Of a stretch of 64,000 nt of DNA, positions 8,635-16,086 are shown piece after piece. Position numbers and translations under genes: made by a program. The DNA lies in contig NZ_BCVI01000007.1 of assembly GCF_001591665.1 (NCBI RefSeq), positions 19,013 to 83,012 of the forward strand, read 5' to 3'. Numbering within the stretch: position 1 is the stretch's first letter; each line of letters begins with the position of its first letter. The DNA comes from Neobacillus soli NBRC 102451 (GTDB taxonomy: Bacteria > Bacillota > Bacilli > Bacillales > Cytobacillaceae). Below the pieces are notes generated by a model. That model did not search any database. It was not told the DNA's origin and was given only the letters and a program-made list of their open reading frames with translations.

Positions 8635-8740
8635 TTATTCACCTCAATAGTTTTTCCGTTTAGGCAGGACTCCCCTATTGTAGTTTGTATTGGATGAAGT
8701 GGGCAATGTTGGTAATTGGGCATATTCAGCCGTAAACTTT

Positions 8741-8758
8741 GTACAGAAAAAACTGTAC
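8741..8758. promoter_or_regulatory. Candidate operator in the opuA / regulator intergenic region
   Basis: The 255-nt divergent gap contains the perfect inverted repeat GTACAG-N6-CTGTAC. A second, looser inverted pair (CCTTTA... / TATAAAGG, about 8822-8869) lies close to the regulator gene. Either could be bound by the GbsR-family regulator; no unambiguous -35/-10 pair was found for opuAA. Confidence 0.4.
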
Positions 8759-8889
8759 GTAGCGAACGCACAATATTCATAAAATTGCTCGCAAATGCTT
8801 CCGAATCCTACCCATGTGCCTCCTTTACTTTTATAAAAAACATGATAATCTTATAAAGGACACATTTACAAGATAGGTGTGATAGCAAA

Positions 8890-9426
8890 ATGAATGGTGA
8901 ACAACAGTTAGAAAAAGCCCGTGAACGAGTGATAGATGCCATTTCTAAAAATATGAATTTATATGGGGTTACGGAATCCATAGGCCGCTTATATGGGGCG
9001 TTGTATTTCCAAGAAAGTCCTTTGACACTAGATGAAATGAAAGAAGAGCTCGGAATGAGCAAGACGAGTATGAGTACCTCTGTCCGCAATTTGGTTGATT
9101 TAAAAATGGTGGGGAAGGTTTGGAAAAAGGGTGTCAGGAAAGATCTATATCAAGCTGAGCCTGATTGGTATCAAACCTTTGCAGATTTTTTTACAATCAA
9201 ATGGAGAACAGGAGTAACCATTAATATGACGGCAATGGAGAAATCTCTCTATGAATTACAAATGCTTTTAGATGATGAAAATGTGAATCATATGGTCAAA
9301 GCGGAAGCGAAGCTAGATATTGAAAAACTTACATCCGCCATCGACTATTACAAATGGCTAAATCGGCTGGTAGATAGTTTTGAAACAGGAGAAATTTTTC
9401 AGTATATTCCAAAGAGTACTAAGTAG
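8890..9426 (+). CDS. opuAR: GbsR/MarR family regulator, OpuAR/OpcR type
   Basis: 178 aa, winged helix of the GbsR family: KNMNLYGVTESIGRLYGALYF, then LTLDEMKEELGMSKTSMSTS and the wing VRNLVDLKMVGKVWKKG. GbsR relatives repress betaine or choline uptake genes and are relieved by osmotic stress or ligands. A divergent position beside opuA fits the OpuAR repressor described for a marine Bacillus; that assignment is by synteny. GTGTGATAGC before ATG gives only a modest ribosome site. Confidence 0.85.
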   Translation: MNGEQQLEKARERVIDAISKNMNLYGVTESIGRLYGALYFQESPLTLDEMKEELGMSKTSMSTSVRNLVDLKMVGKVWKKGVRKDLYQAEPDWYQTFADFFTIKWRTGVTINMTAMEKSLYELQMLLDDENVNHMVKAEAKLDIEKLTSAIDYYKWLNRLVDSFETGEIFQYIPKSTK

Positions 9427-9449
9427 GTCAGTAAGAGCTAGTGAAGGTT

Positions 9450-9464
9450 ATGGTGCCTGACACC
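9450..9464 (+). repeat. Dispersed TGGTGCCTGACACC element
   Basis: ATGGTGCCTGACACC between the regulator stop and the following terminator. Confidence 0.85.
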
Positions 9465-9478
9465 ACCAATAAAAAAAT

Positions 9479-9510
9479 GAAAGCAGACCTTTCAAGGAAG
9501 GTCTGCTTTC
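9479..9510. terminator. Bidirectional terminator
   Basis: GAAAGCAGACCTT (9479-9491) and AAGGTCTGCTTTC (9498-9510), perfect 13-bp stem, serving the regulator gene and convergent yeeI. Confidence 0.8.
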
Positions 9511-9514
9511 GTAT

Positions 9515-10234
9515 TTATTCACCTAAATCCACGTTGTGGTACACTTGCTGGACATCTTCTAAATCTTCTAATACATCAATCATTTTTTCAAATTTAGCTT
9601 GTCCGTCTTCAGGAAGTGTGATGTCATTTTGTGCAAGCATGGTTAGTTCAGCAACTGTAAATTCAGTAATGCCTGCATTATTGAATGCTTCTTGGACGGC
9701 ATGGAACTGATCCGGTTCCGCATAAACAATGACCGATTCTTCCTCTTCTATAATGTCACGTACGTCTACATCTGCTTCCATTAATAGTTCAAGGACTTCG
9801 TCTGCTGTTTTTCCTTCCACACCGATGACAGCCGTAGCATCAAACATATAGGCTACGGATCCACTTACTCCCATGTTCCCGCCATTTTTGCCGAAGGCAG
9901 CACGCACATCTGAGGCCGTACGATTCACGTTATTGGTAAGGGCATCAACGATCACCATCGATCCATTTGGTCCGAATCCTTCATAACGTAGTTCAACATA
10001 GCTTTCTTCTGATCCGCCTTTAGCCTTTTCGATTGCACGGTCAATAATGTGTTTCGGGACATTGTAGGTTTTTGCGCGCTCAAGTACGAATTTTAAGGCT
10101 CCATTTGATACTGGGTCTGGTTCACCCTGCTTAGCAGCTACATAGATTTCCACTCCAAATTTCGCATAGATACGACTCGTATTTGCATCCTTTGACGCTT
10201 TCTTTTCCTTAATATTGTTCCACTTCCGGCCCAT
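9515..10234 (-). CDS. yeeI: YebC/PmpR family protein YeeI
   Basis: 239 aa starting [20 protein letters not shown], the standard YebC opening, followed by the three-domain family pattern ([48 protein letters not shown], end [13 protein letters not shown]). YebC/TACO1 proteins bind the ribosome and help translation of difficult (e.g. proline-rich) stretches; some act as regulators. The sequence closely follows B. subtilis YeeI as remembered. The longer frame to 10267 lacks a family match, so ATG 10234 is used. Confidence 0.93.
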   Translation of the reverse strand: MGRKWNNIKEKKASKDANTSRIYAKFGVEIYVAAKQGEPDPVSNGALKFVLERAKTYNVPKHIIDRAIEKAKGGSEESYVELRYEGFGPNGSMVIVDALTNNVNRTASDVRAAFGKNGGNMGVSGSVAYMFDATAVIGVEGKTADEVLELLMEADVDVRDIIEEEESVIVYAEPDQFHAVQEAFNNAGITEFTVAELTMLAQNDITLPEDGQAKFEKMIDVLEDLEDVQQVYHNVDLGE

Positions 10235-10452
10235 TATCAACACTCTCTTTCCACTTTGAATCGTCACAAAATTATTATAATGAAATACGCTGATCCGTCA
10301 ACATTTTTTATTATAATAATTATGTGGTCGATACGTTGCTTTCATTTACGTATAATATTATACCTTAATTGAATCATTTGTTAAGTGAAAAAGATAGTTG
10401 TCCTGATGTATTTTCATAGTAATGAAGAAAAATCATGAAATATCAAGAACAA

Positions 10453-10480
10453 GAGGACGAAACCATTAGCGTTCGTCCTC
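10453..10480 (-). terminator. Probable terminator of ilvA
   Basis: GAGGACGAA / TTCGTCCTC 9-bp stem; the minus-strand tail is T-rich but interrupted (TTGTTCTTG). Confidence 0.6.
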
Positions 10481-10493
10481 AAAATATTTCGAT

Positions 10494-11759
10494 TTATACG
10501 AGCATTTGAAACAAAGTGCTATCATTATTCACTTCCCGGTATACAAAACCCTTCTTCTTTATCCGTTCAATCAATGGGGAATAATCCTCTTTATCCTTTA
10601 GTTCAATCCCCACTAGGGCTGGTCCGGTTTCTCGATTATTCTTTTTCGTATATTCAAAGTGGCTGATATCGTCATTTGGCCCGAGTACATCGTCTAAAAA
10701 CTCACGTAGGGCGCCTGGACGCTGCGGGAACTGAACAATAAAATAATGCTGCAGTCCTTCATAAAGTTTCGAGCGCTCTTTAATTTCCTGCATCCGACCT
10801 ATATCATTATTGCCGCCGCTGACGATACAGACCACCGTTTTTCCTCTTATTTCATCGGCATATGTATCCAAGGCTGCAATGGATAATGCTCCAGTCGGTT
10901 CGACGACAATGGCATTTTCATTGTAAAGACTCAAAAGGGTGGTACAAACTTTTCCTTCCGGAACGACTAAAATATCATCAACAATCTCCTTACAGATATC
11001 AAAGGTCATTGTGCCGACCGTTTTTACTGCGGCACCATCAACGAACGGGTCAATTTGCTGCAGCGATGTCACTGCTCCTTTTAAAATTGATTCCTTCATA
11101 CCTGCTGCACCTTGAGGCTCGACGCCAATTAATTGCGTTGTTGGTGAATAGTGCCGTAAATAAGTACCTACTCCAGAAAGAAGTCCGCCGCCGCCGATAG
11201 CCGCAAACAGATAATCGATTTTTTCAGGGCAGTCATTGAGGAGTTCTACGGCAACTGTCCCTTGACCGGCAATCACATCGGGATCATCAAAAGGGTGGAT
11301 AAATGTCCGATTTTCTTCTTGACTGCATGCCCGTGCTTTTTCATAGGCATCGTCAAATGTGTCTCCTGTTAAAACAATCTCTACATTCTCCTTGCCCCAA
11401 AATTTAACTTGATTCACTTTTTGCTTTGGTGTTGTGTTAGGCATGAAAATTTTTCCATTGATGTTTAAAAGGTGGCAGGAATAGGCGACACCTTGCGCAT
11501 GGTTTCCGGCACTTGCACAAATAATTCCATTCTCCAGCTCTTCTTCGTTTAATTTTTTGATGCGATTGTAAGCACCGCGAATTTTAAATGAGCGAACACT
11601 CTGCAAATCTTCCCGCTTTAAATAGACATGACAGCCATAACGTTCTGACAAGATGTGATTGTATTGAAGGGGAGTTGGCGATATGACCTCCTTAATGGTG
11701 TGGCTGGCAATGATAATATCCTCCACGTTTACCGCTTTTTTATCGACCTGTTGATTCAT
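10494..11759 (-). CDS. ilvA: Threonine ammonia-lyase (threonine deaminase)
   Basis: 421 aa. PLP-binding Lys in RSFKIRGAYN, the glycine loop GGGGLLSGVGTYL and SGGNND are typical of type II PLP enzymes; the C-terminal 80 residues hold one ACT-like domain (VQFPQRPGALREFLDDVLGP) for isoleucine feedback. It converts threonine to 2-oxobutanoate, the first step to isoleucine. ATG 11759 follows GGAGGG by 7 nt. Monocistronic behind a T-box leader, hence controlled by tRNA charging. Confidence 0.95.
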   Translation of the reverse strand: MNQQVDKKAVNVEDIIIASHTIKEVISPTPLQYNHILSERYGCHVYLKREDLQSVRSFKIRGAYNRIKKLNEEELENGIICASAGNHAQGVAYSCHLLNINGKIFMPNTTPKQKVNQVKFWGKENVEIVLTGDTFDDAYEKARACSQEENRTFIHPFDDPDVIAGQGTVAVELLNDCPEKIDYLFAAIGGGGLLSGVGTYLRHYSPTTQLIGVEPQGAAGMKESILKGAVTSLQQIDPFVDGAAVKTVGTMTFDICKEIVDDILVVPEGKVCTTLLSLYNENAIVVEPTGALSIAALDTYADEIRGKTVVCIVSGGNNDIGRMQEIKERSKLYEGLQHYFIVQFPQRPGALREFLDDVLGPNDDISHFEYTKKNNRETGPALVGIELKDKEDYSPLIERIKKKGFVYREVNNDSTLFQMLV

Positions 11760-11810
11760 CTTAATTCCCTCCAATTATTTTGTTTTCCATAAAAAACATA
11801 AATTTTAAAC

Positions 11811-12094
11811 AACAAAAAACCCGCCCCATAAGGAATAGGGACGAGTTAGCTCGCGATACCACCCTACTTCCGCAATTTTAAAATAGAAACTGCGGCTCTC
11901 GATCAACGTACCATTTACTGTACGTGTTCCATTGTAACGGCGGACTTTTCCGGTATAGCTTACCTGTACTGTTCAGCTATACATCTCAGAGATGATTTTC
12001 AGATATTCCTGTCATCGACTTTCAGCAACCGTCGACTCTCTGTGCAACAAGGGATACCCTACTCTTCTCGTCATAGATTCTTGTTTAATTTATA
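11811..12094 (-). promoter_or_regulatory. T-box leader of ilvA
   Basis: The minus strand carries the T-box sequence AGGGTGGTATCGCG (11865-11852), followed by a terminator (stem around CCCTATTCCTTATGGGG with T6 at 11820-11815) and preceded by a long stem I region. An ATC codon in the stem I internal loop (GGAATATCTGAAA; ATC at 12004-12002) is the likely isoleucine specifier. Uncharged tRNA-Ile would stabilise the antiterminator and switch on ilvA. The specifier call is by eye. Confidence 0.9.
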
Positions 12095-12100
12095 AAAATA

Positions 12101-12129
12101 AGGGTAACACGGGGAAAGTGGAACGTCAA
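12101..12129 (-). promoter_or_regulatory. SigA-type promoter of the ilvA leader
   Basis: TTGACG (12129-12124), 17-nt spacer, TACCCT (12106-12101). The -10 is weak but spacing and position just upstream of the T-box fit. Confidence 0.6.
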
Positions 12130-12162
12130 TGTTTTTTGACTATTTTAACTATTTTGTTAATT

Positions 12163-12177
12163 ATAAAGCGCTTACAT
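12163..12177 (-). promoter_or_regulatory. Possible cre (CcpA) site upstream of ilvA
   Basis: ATGTAAGCGCTTTAT matches 13 of 15 positions of the cre consensus WTGNAARCGNWWNCA. It lies about 35 nt upstream of the -35, an activating position, in line with CcpA activation of branched-chain synthesis in B. subtilis. Confidence 0.4.
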
Positions 12178-12182
12178 TAAAT

Positions 12183-12197
12183 ATGGTGCCTGACACC
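12183..12197 (+). repeat. Dispersed TGGTGCCTGACACC element
   Basis: ATGGTGCCTGACACC, 8 nt from a solo 52-bp-type repeat unit. Confidence 0.85.
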
Positions 12198-12204
12198 ACG
12201 TCCG

Positions 12205-12240
12205 TTCATTGACCAAAATGAGAAAAAGAGCCCCGAGTTC
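12205..12240. repeat. Solo unit related to the 52-bp hairpin repeats
   Basis: TTCATTGACC followed by AAAATGAGAAAAAGAGCCCC resembles the reverse complement of a unit from the array at 40.0 kb (TTCATTGACC, then CAAAAGAGAAATAATGGGCC). Only one arm plus spacer is preserved. Confidence 0.5.
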
Positions 12241-12255
12241 AAGTAAACAACTTGT

Positions 12256-12282
12256 AAAAACCACCCAAATTGGAGTGGTTTT
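12256..12282 (-). terminator. Terminator of the GNAT gene
   Basis: AAAACCAC / GTGGTTTT stem extended by CC/GG; on the minus strand it ends GGTGGTTTTTAC. Confidence 0.7.
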
Positions 12283-12302
12283 CCATTCTCTCTACAAAGA
12301 TA

Positions 12303-12767
12303 TTAGGTAATCTTTTTTACGTATTCAATAAGGACAAGTCGTTCATTCACTTTTTGTTCCCCAATTTTTTTATAGCCTAATTTTTCGTAAAAATGGCGAT
12401 TTCGAACATTATCCTTTGGAGTGTCTAAACTCCACTCCTTGACATGTGGGAATTTCCTTTCTAATTGAGTAAGGATTTTGCTGCCTAAACCTCGATTTTG
12501 AATATTGGCGCTAAGAAAAATTCGAAACAAACGGTAATGGGTTTCCTTTATTTTTACGATACAGATCCCGCCGGCAATTTTCCCGCCAATAAATATCGTG
12601 TAATGAAAAGAATGGTTGATTTTATACTTAAAAAATTCTAATGGTTCAGCAGCAGGACTTGTGTCATAATCCTTATACTTTTTCAAATCGGCTTGAAATG
12701 CCTCTTTTTGGATTTTCAACAAGGTTTCCGCTTCAATCATTTTTGTCTTTGTGATTTTAAAATCCAT
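12303..12767 (-). CDS. GNAT family N-acetyltransferase
   Basis: 154 aa. The acetyl-CoA site is seen as IFLSANIQNRGLGSKILTQLE (Q/RxxGxG/A pattern), with KDNVRNRHFYEKLGYKKIGE forming the C-terminal motif B. Substrate unknown. Start ATG 12767 has GAGGTGA at the right distance. Single gene with its own terminator, facing away from the cupin gene. Confidence 0.88.
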   Translation of the reverse strand: MDFKITKTKMIEAETLLKIQKEAFQADLKKYKDYDTSPAAEPLEFFKYKINHSFHYTIFIGGKIAGGICIVKIKETHYRLFRIFLSANIQNRGLGSKILTQLERKFPHVKEWSLDTPKDNVRNRHFYEKLGYKKIGEQKVNERLVLIEYVKKIT

Positions 12768-12898
12768 TATCTCACCTCGAAATTACATTTCAATCAGTAT
12801 ATGAACCGAACGCTGTAAATGAAAGGATGAAAAAAATAATGAGTAAAATCTGGAAACTATTAATGAACCGCTGAGATCTTAGTCAGTTAACATAAAAC

Positions 12899-12918
12899 AT
12901 TTATAGTAAACTATAAAT
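12899..12918. promoter_or_regulatory. 20-bp palindrome upstream of the cupin gene
   Basis: ATTTATAGT-AA-ACTATAAAT, perfect 9-bp arms, about 110 nt before the cupin start; operator-like. Confidence 0.4.
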
Positions 12919-13025
12919 ATCACATCTTCCATCTTTGATTAATCTAATTAGGTGACGTATGATAAGAAGGGATTTTTCTTCCTACTCCAAATAACAATTA
13001 CTGATTAAGTGAAAGGATTTTTGCC

Positions 13026-13547
13026 ATGAACAAAAAGGAAATACAATCATTAATTACTACTCTTGGGCTTATTCCACATCCGGAAGGCGGATATTACAAA
13101 AGTACATATGGCTCTAAGGAACAAATTTCCGACAGTGAGGTAAGTGTGAATTTTAAGGGACAGAGACGCCTTTATACCAGCATTTATTTTCTATTAACAT
13201 CAGATGATATTTCCCATTTTCATCGATTGAAATCGGATGAATTGTGGTATTTCCATGGTGGCAGCCCATTAACCGTCCATATTATTCATGAAAATGGTGA
13301 ATACGAGGAAATGAAGTTAGGCATGAATTTAGTAAACGGTGAAGTTCCACAAGCACTAGTACCGAAGAATTCCATCTTCGGGTCGTCGGTTATGGAGAAA
13401 GACACCTACTCTTTAGTTGGCTGCATGGTGTCCCCAGGATTTGAATTCCAAGACTTTGAATTGTTTACACAGGACGAACTTTTACACAAATACCCGCAGC
13501 ACGAGGAAATCATCATAAAATTAACCTACAAAAAATTACCAAATTAA
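13026..13547 (+). CDS. Cupin domain protein, DUF985 (cupin_5) family
   Basis: 173 aa. Opening LGLIPHPEGGYYKSTYGS and the SIYFLLTSDDISHFHRLKSDELWYFHGGSPL segments (in order, about residues 50-85) are diagnostic of the DUF985 cupins; HFHRL...E...H supplies the metal-binding set. The C-terminal VSPGFEFQDFELF is also conserved. Enzymatic role is not established for the family. AAAGGA precedes the ATG by 9 nt. Ends at the double-repeat terminator. Confidence 0.88.
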   Translation: MNKKEIQSLITTLGLIPHPEGGYYKSTYGSKEQISDSEVSVNFKGQRRLYTSIYFLLTSDDISHFHRLKSDELWYFHGGSPLTVHIIHENGEYEEMKLGMNLVNGEVPQALVPKNSIFGSSVMEKDTYSLVGCMVSPGFEFQDFELFTQDELLHKYPQHEEIIIKLTYKKLPN

Positions 13548-13555
13548 GAGAAAAA

Positions 13556-13597
13556 GGTGTCAGGCACCATGTGGAAATTCACATGGTGCCTGACACC
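13556..13597. terminator. Bidirectional terminator made of two inverted dispersed elements
   Basis: GGTGTCAGGCACCATGTG (13556-13573) pairs perfectly with CACATGGTGCCTGACACC (13580-13597) around GAAATT: an 18-bp stem whose arms are two copies of the dispersed element. AAAAA precedes and GAGTTTTT follows, so it works in both directions between the cupin and amidohydrolase genes. Confidence 0.85.
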
Positions 13598-13604
13598 TGA
13601 GTTT

Positions 13605-14795
13605 TTATTCTAAACCATAGTACCCGCAAACGACACAGCCGACTGATTTTGCTGCGACGATTAGGGCATCTTCGTCGATATCGAATTTCGGATGATGGTT
13701 GAAATATGGCTTTTCTACCCCTTTTGGCGTACAGCCGATGTAGAAGTAGCAGCCGGGGATTTTTTCTAAATAGTAGGCAAAGTCATCGGATGGCGACATC
13801 ATGGGATACTCCTCGACTTCCTGTATTTCTGGTTGATTGGCACTTTCTAAACTTTCCTTTACTAAAGCTGTCATACTTGGGTCGTTGTATAGTGGTGGAT
13901 AATCAGACTCATAGGAAAGCTCACATTGAACCCCGAATTCCACTTCAACCCCTTTGGCAATTCGGTGAACTTCTGTTTCAATTATTTTTTTTGCTTCAGG
14001 TGACATATAACGTATATCCCCTTCAAGCTCAACCTTGTCTTTAATGACATTGAAGGTTCCTTTTCCGTCAAAGGAGCCAATCGTAATAACCCCCATATCA
14101 AACGGATTTAAGCGGCGGCTGACGACAGTCTGAATGGCTGTGACAAAATGAGCGGCGGCGACAATGGAATCGTTCGCTAAATGAGGGGATGATCCATGCC
14201 CTCCGATACCTTGAACGGTTAATTTAAAGAAGGATCTGCCTGCAAAGGAAAAGCCGCTATGATAACCTACATTTCCCGCTGGATTCAATGGCAATAGGTG
14301 AATACCAAAAATATTTTCCACATCATCAAGAAGGCCTGACTCGACAATACTTTTTGCTCCACCCGGCGGTACCTCTTCAGCATGTTGGTGAATAATTTTT
14401 ATCGTACCAGGCAAAGAATCCTTTAATTGAATGAGACAATCTGCAAGAACTAATAAATAGGCGGTATGTCCATCATGACCACACGCATGCATGACCCCTT
14501 CGGTCTTCGATTTATATGGAAGATCCGTTTCTTCCAAAATAGGAAGGGCATCGAAATCAGCACGTAAAGCAATCGTTTTCCCCGGTTTTCCTCCATTGAT
14601 TGTCACAACAATTCCAAAGCCATTTCCAACATCCGTTTGAATTTCAACATCCTTGCCTTGATAAAAATCGATGATATATTGAGCCGTTTTCTCTTCTTTA
14701 AAAGACAACTCCGGGTGTTCATGTAAATAGCGGCGAATTTCAACCATTTCTTCTTTACGCGCTTCTAACATTTCCATTAATTGTTTTTTTTTCAT
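13605..14795 (-). CDS. M20 family amidohydrolase (copy 1)
   Basis: 396 aa, peptidase family M20D with metal ligands in HACGHDGHTAY, HQHAEEVPPGGAKS and HHPKFDIDE, and the dimerisation domain in the centre. Relatives hydrolyse N-acyl or indole-acetyl amino acids (HipO, YxeP, AmhX types). It follows a near-duplicate gene 27 nt upstream and an MFS transporter gene; all three are probably one operon. ATG 14795 (MKKKQLMEMLEARK) matches the start of the paralogue; AAAGGA lies 11 nt upstream. Confidence 0.9.
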   Translation of the reverse strand: MKKKQLMEMLEARKEEMVEIRRYLHEHPELSFKEEKTAQYIIDFYQGKDVEIQTDVGNGFGIVVTINGGKPGKTIALRADFDALPILEETDLPYKSKTEGVMHACGHDGHTAYLLVLADCLIQLKDSLPGTIKIIHQHAEEVPPGGAKSIVESGLLDDVENIFGIHLLPLNPAGNVGYHSGFSFAGRSFFKLTVQGIGGHGSSPHLANDSIVAAAHFVTAIQTVVSRRLNPFDMGVITIGSFDGKGTFNVIKDKVELEGDIRYMSPEAKKIIETEVHRIAKGVEVEFGVQCELSYESDYPPLYNDPSMTALVKESLESANQPEIQEVEEYPMMSPSDDFAYYLEKIPGCYFYIGCTPKGVEKPYFNHHPKFDIDEDALIVAAKSVGCVVCGYYGLE

Positions 14796-14822
14796 AGTTA
14801 TGACCATCCTTTCTAAAAAAAA

Positions 14823-16010
14823 CTACTTCAACCCATAATAGCTACAAACGATCTGTCCAACAGATTTAGCTGCAACAAGGAGACAATCTTCATCAATATC
14901 AAATTTGGGATGATGATTGAAATAAGCAGTTTCTCCCCCTTTTGGTTTACAGCCAATGAAAAAGAAACAGCCAGGTATTTTTTTAAGATAGTAAGCAAAA
15001 TCTTCAGAACCGGAAAGCATTGGGTATTCACCAACTTCCTTAATATCCGGATCATTCATGCTCTTTAGACTTGCAACGACATCAGCTGTAACTTTCGGAT
15101 CATTGTATAATGGCGGATAATCAGCCGTATAGGAAAGCTCGCATTGAACATCAAATTCCACTTCAATTCCCTTGACAATCCGATGTATTTCGTTCGCAAT
15201 TAACTGCTGTGTTTCAACCGTCATGTAGCGCACATCACCTTCAAGCTCCACTCGATCTTTAATCACATTGAAGGTCCCTTTTCCGTCGAAAGAGCCAATG
15301 GTAATAACACCATGTTCAAACGGATTGATTCGGCGGCTGATGACTGTTTGAACAGCCGTGACAAAATAGGAAGCGGCGACAATTGCATCATTGGCCAAAT
15401 GTGGCGAGGAACCATGACCGCCCACACCTTGGATTCCCAATTTAAAAAACGATCTTCCGGCAAGTGAATACCCACTGTGATATCCAACATACCCTGCTGG
15501 ATGTGTTGGAAAAATATGAATGCCAAAAATGTGATCGACATTATCAAGTACTCCGGATTCAACAATACTTTTTGCACCCCCAGGAGGTGCCTCCTCAGCG
15601 TGCTGATGAATAATTTTAATGGTACCTGCAAGTGAGGATTTCAATTGGATTAGACAATCCGCAAGAATCAGTAAGTAGGCTGTATGGGCATCATGACCGC
15701 AAGCGTGCATAACACCTTCATTTTTCGATTTGAATGGCACATCAGTTTCTTCAACAATAGGCAACGCATCAAAATCGGCGCGAAGCGCTATCGTTTTTCC
15801 TGGCTTTCCACCTTGTATCGTCACGATCAACCCGTTACCATTACCCACATTTCTTTGGACCTCGACATCCTTACCATTGTAAAAATCAGCAATATATTGC
15901 GCTGTTTTTTCTTCTTTAAAGGACAATTCAGGATGTTCATGTAAATAACGACGAATCTGAATCATTTCCTCTTTTCGTGCTTCTAACATTTCCATTAATT
16001 GATTTCGCAT
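14823..16010 (-). CDS. M20 family amidohydrolase (copy 2)
   Basis: 395 aa, strongly similar throughout to the gene at 13605 (same EMLEARKEEM, RRYLHEHPELSFKEEKTAQY, HACGHDAHTAY, HQHAEEAPPGG and HHPKFDIDED). All zinc ligands are kept, so both copies look active. ATG 16010 has GGGAGG 7 nt upstream; the longer frame to 16082 has no family match. Tandem duplication suggests dosage or slightly different acyl-amino acid substrates. Confidence 0.9.
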   Translation of the reverse strand: MRNQLMEMLEARKEEMIQIRRYLHEHPELSFKEEKTAQYIADFYNGKDVEVQRNVGNGNGLIVTIQGGKPGKTIALRADFDALPIVEETDVPFKSKNEGVMHACGHDAHTAYLLILADCLIQLKSSLAGTIKIIHQHAEEAPPGGAKSIVESGVLDNVDHIFGIHIFPTHPAGYVGYHSGYSLAGRSFFKLGIQGVGGHGSSPHLANDAIVAASYFVTAVQTVISRRINPFEHGVITIGSFDGKGTFNVIKDRVELEGDVRYMTVETQQLIANEIHRIVKGIEVEFDVQCELSYTADYPPLYNDPKVTADVVASLKSMNDPDIKEVGEYPMLSGSEDFAYYLKKIPGCFFFIGCKPKGGETAYFNHHPKFDIDEDCLLVAAKSVGQIVCSYYGLK

Positions 16011-16086
16011 CGTAATGCCTCCCAAGCATCGAACTTCTATCATAAGTGCTGCTATTAGCAAGCACTTATTGACAACTTCCACTCGA

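Noticed and set aside
15263..15631. 122-codon frame within the M20 genes
   Set aside because: Overlaps the well-supported amidohydrolase in another phase and shows no recognisable domain.
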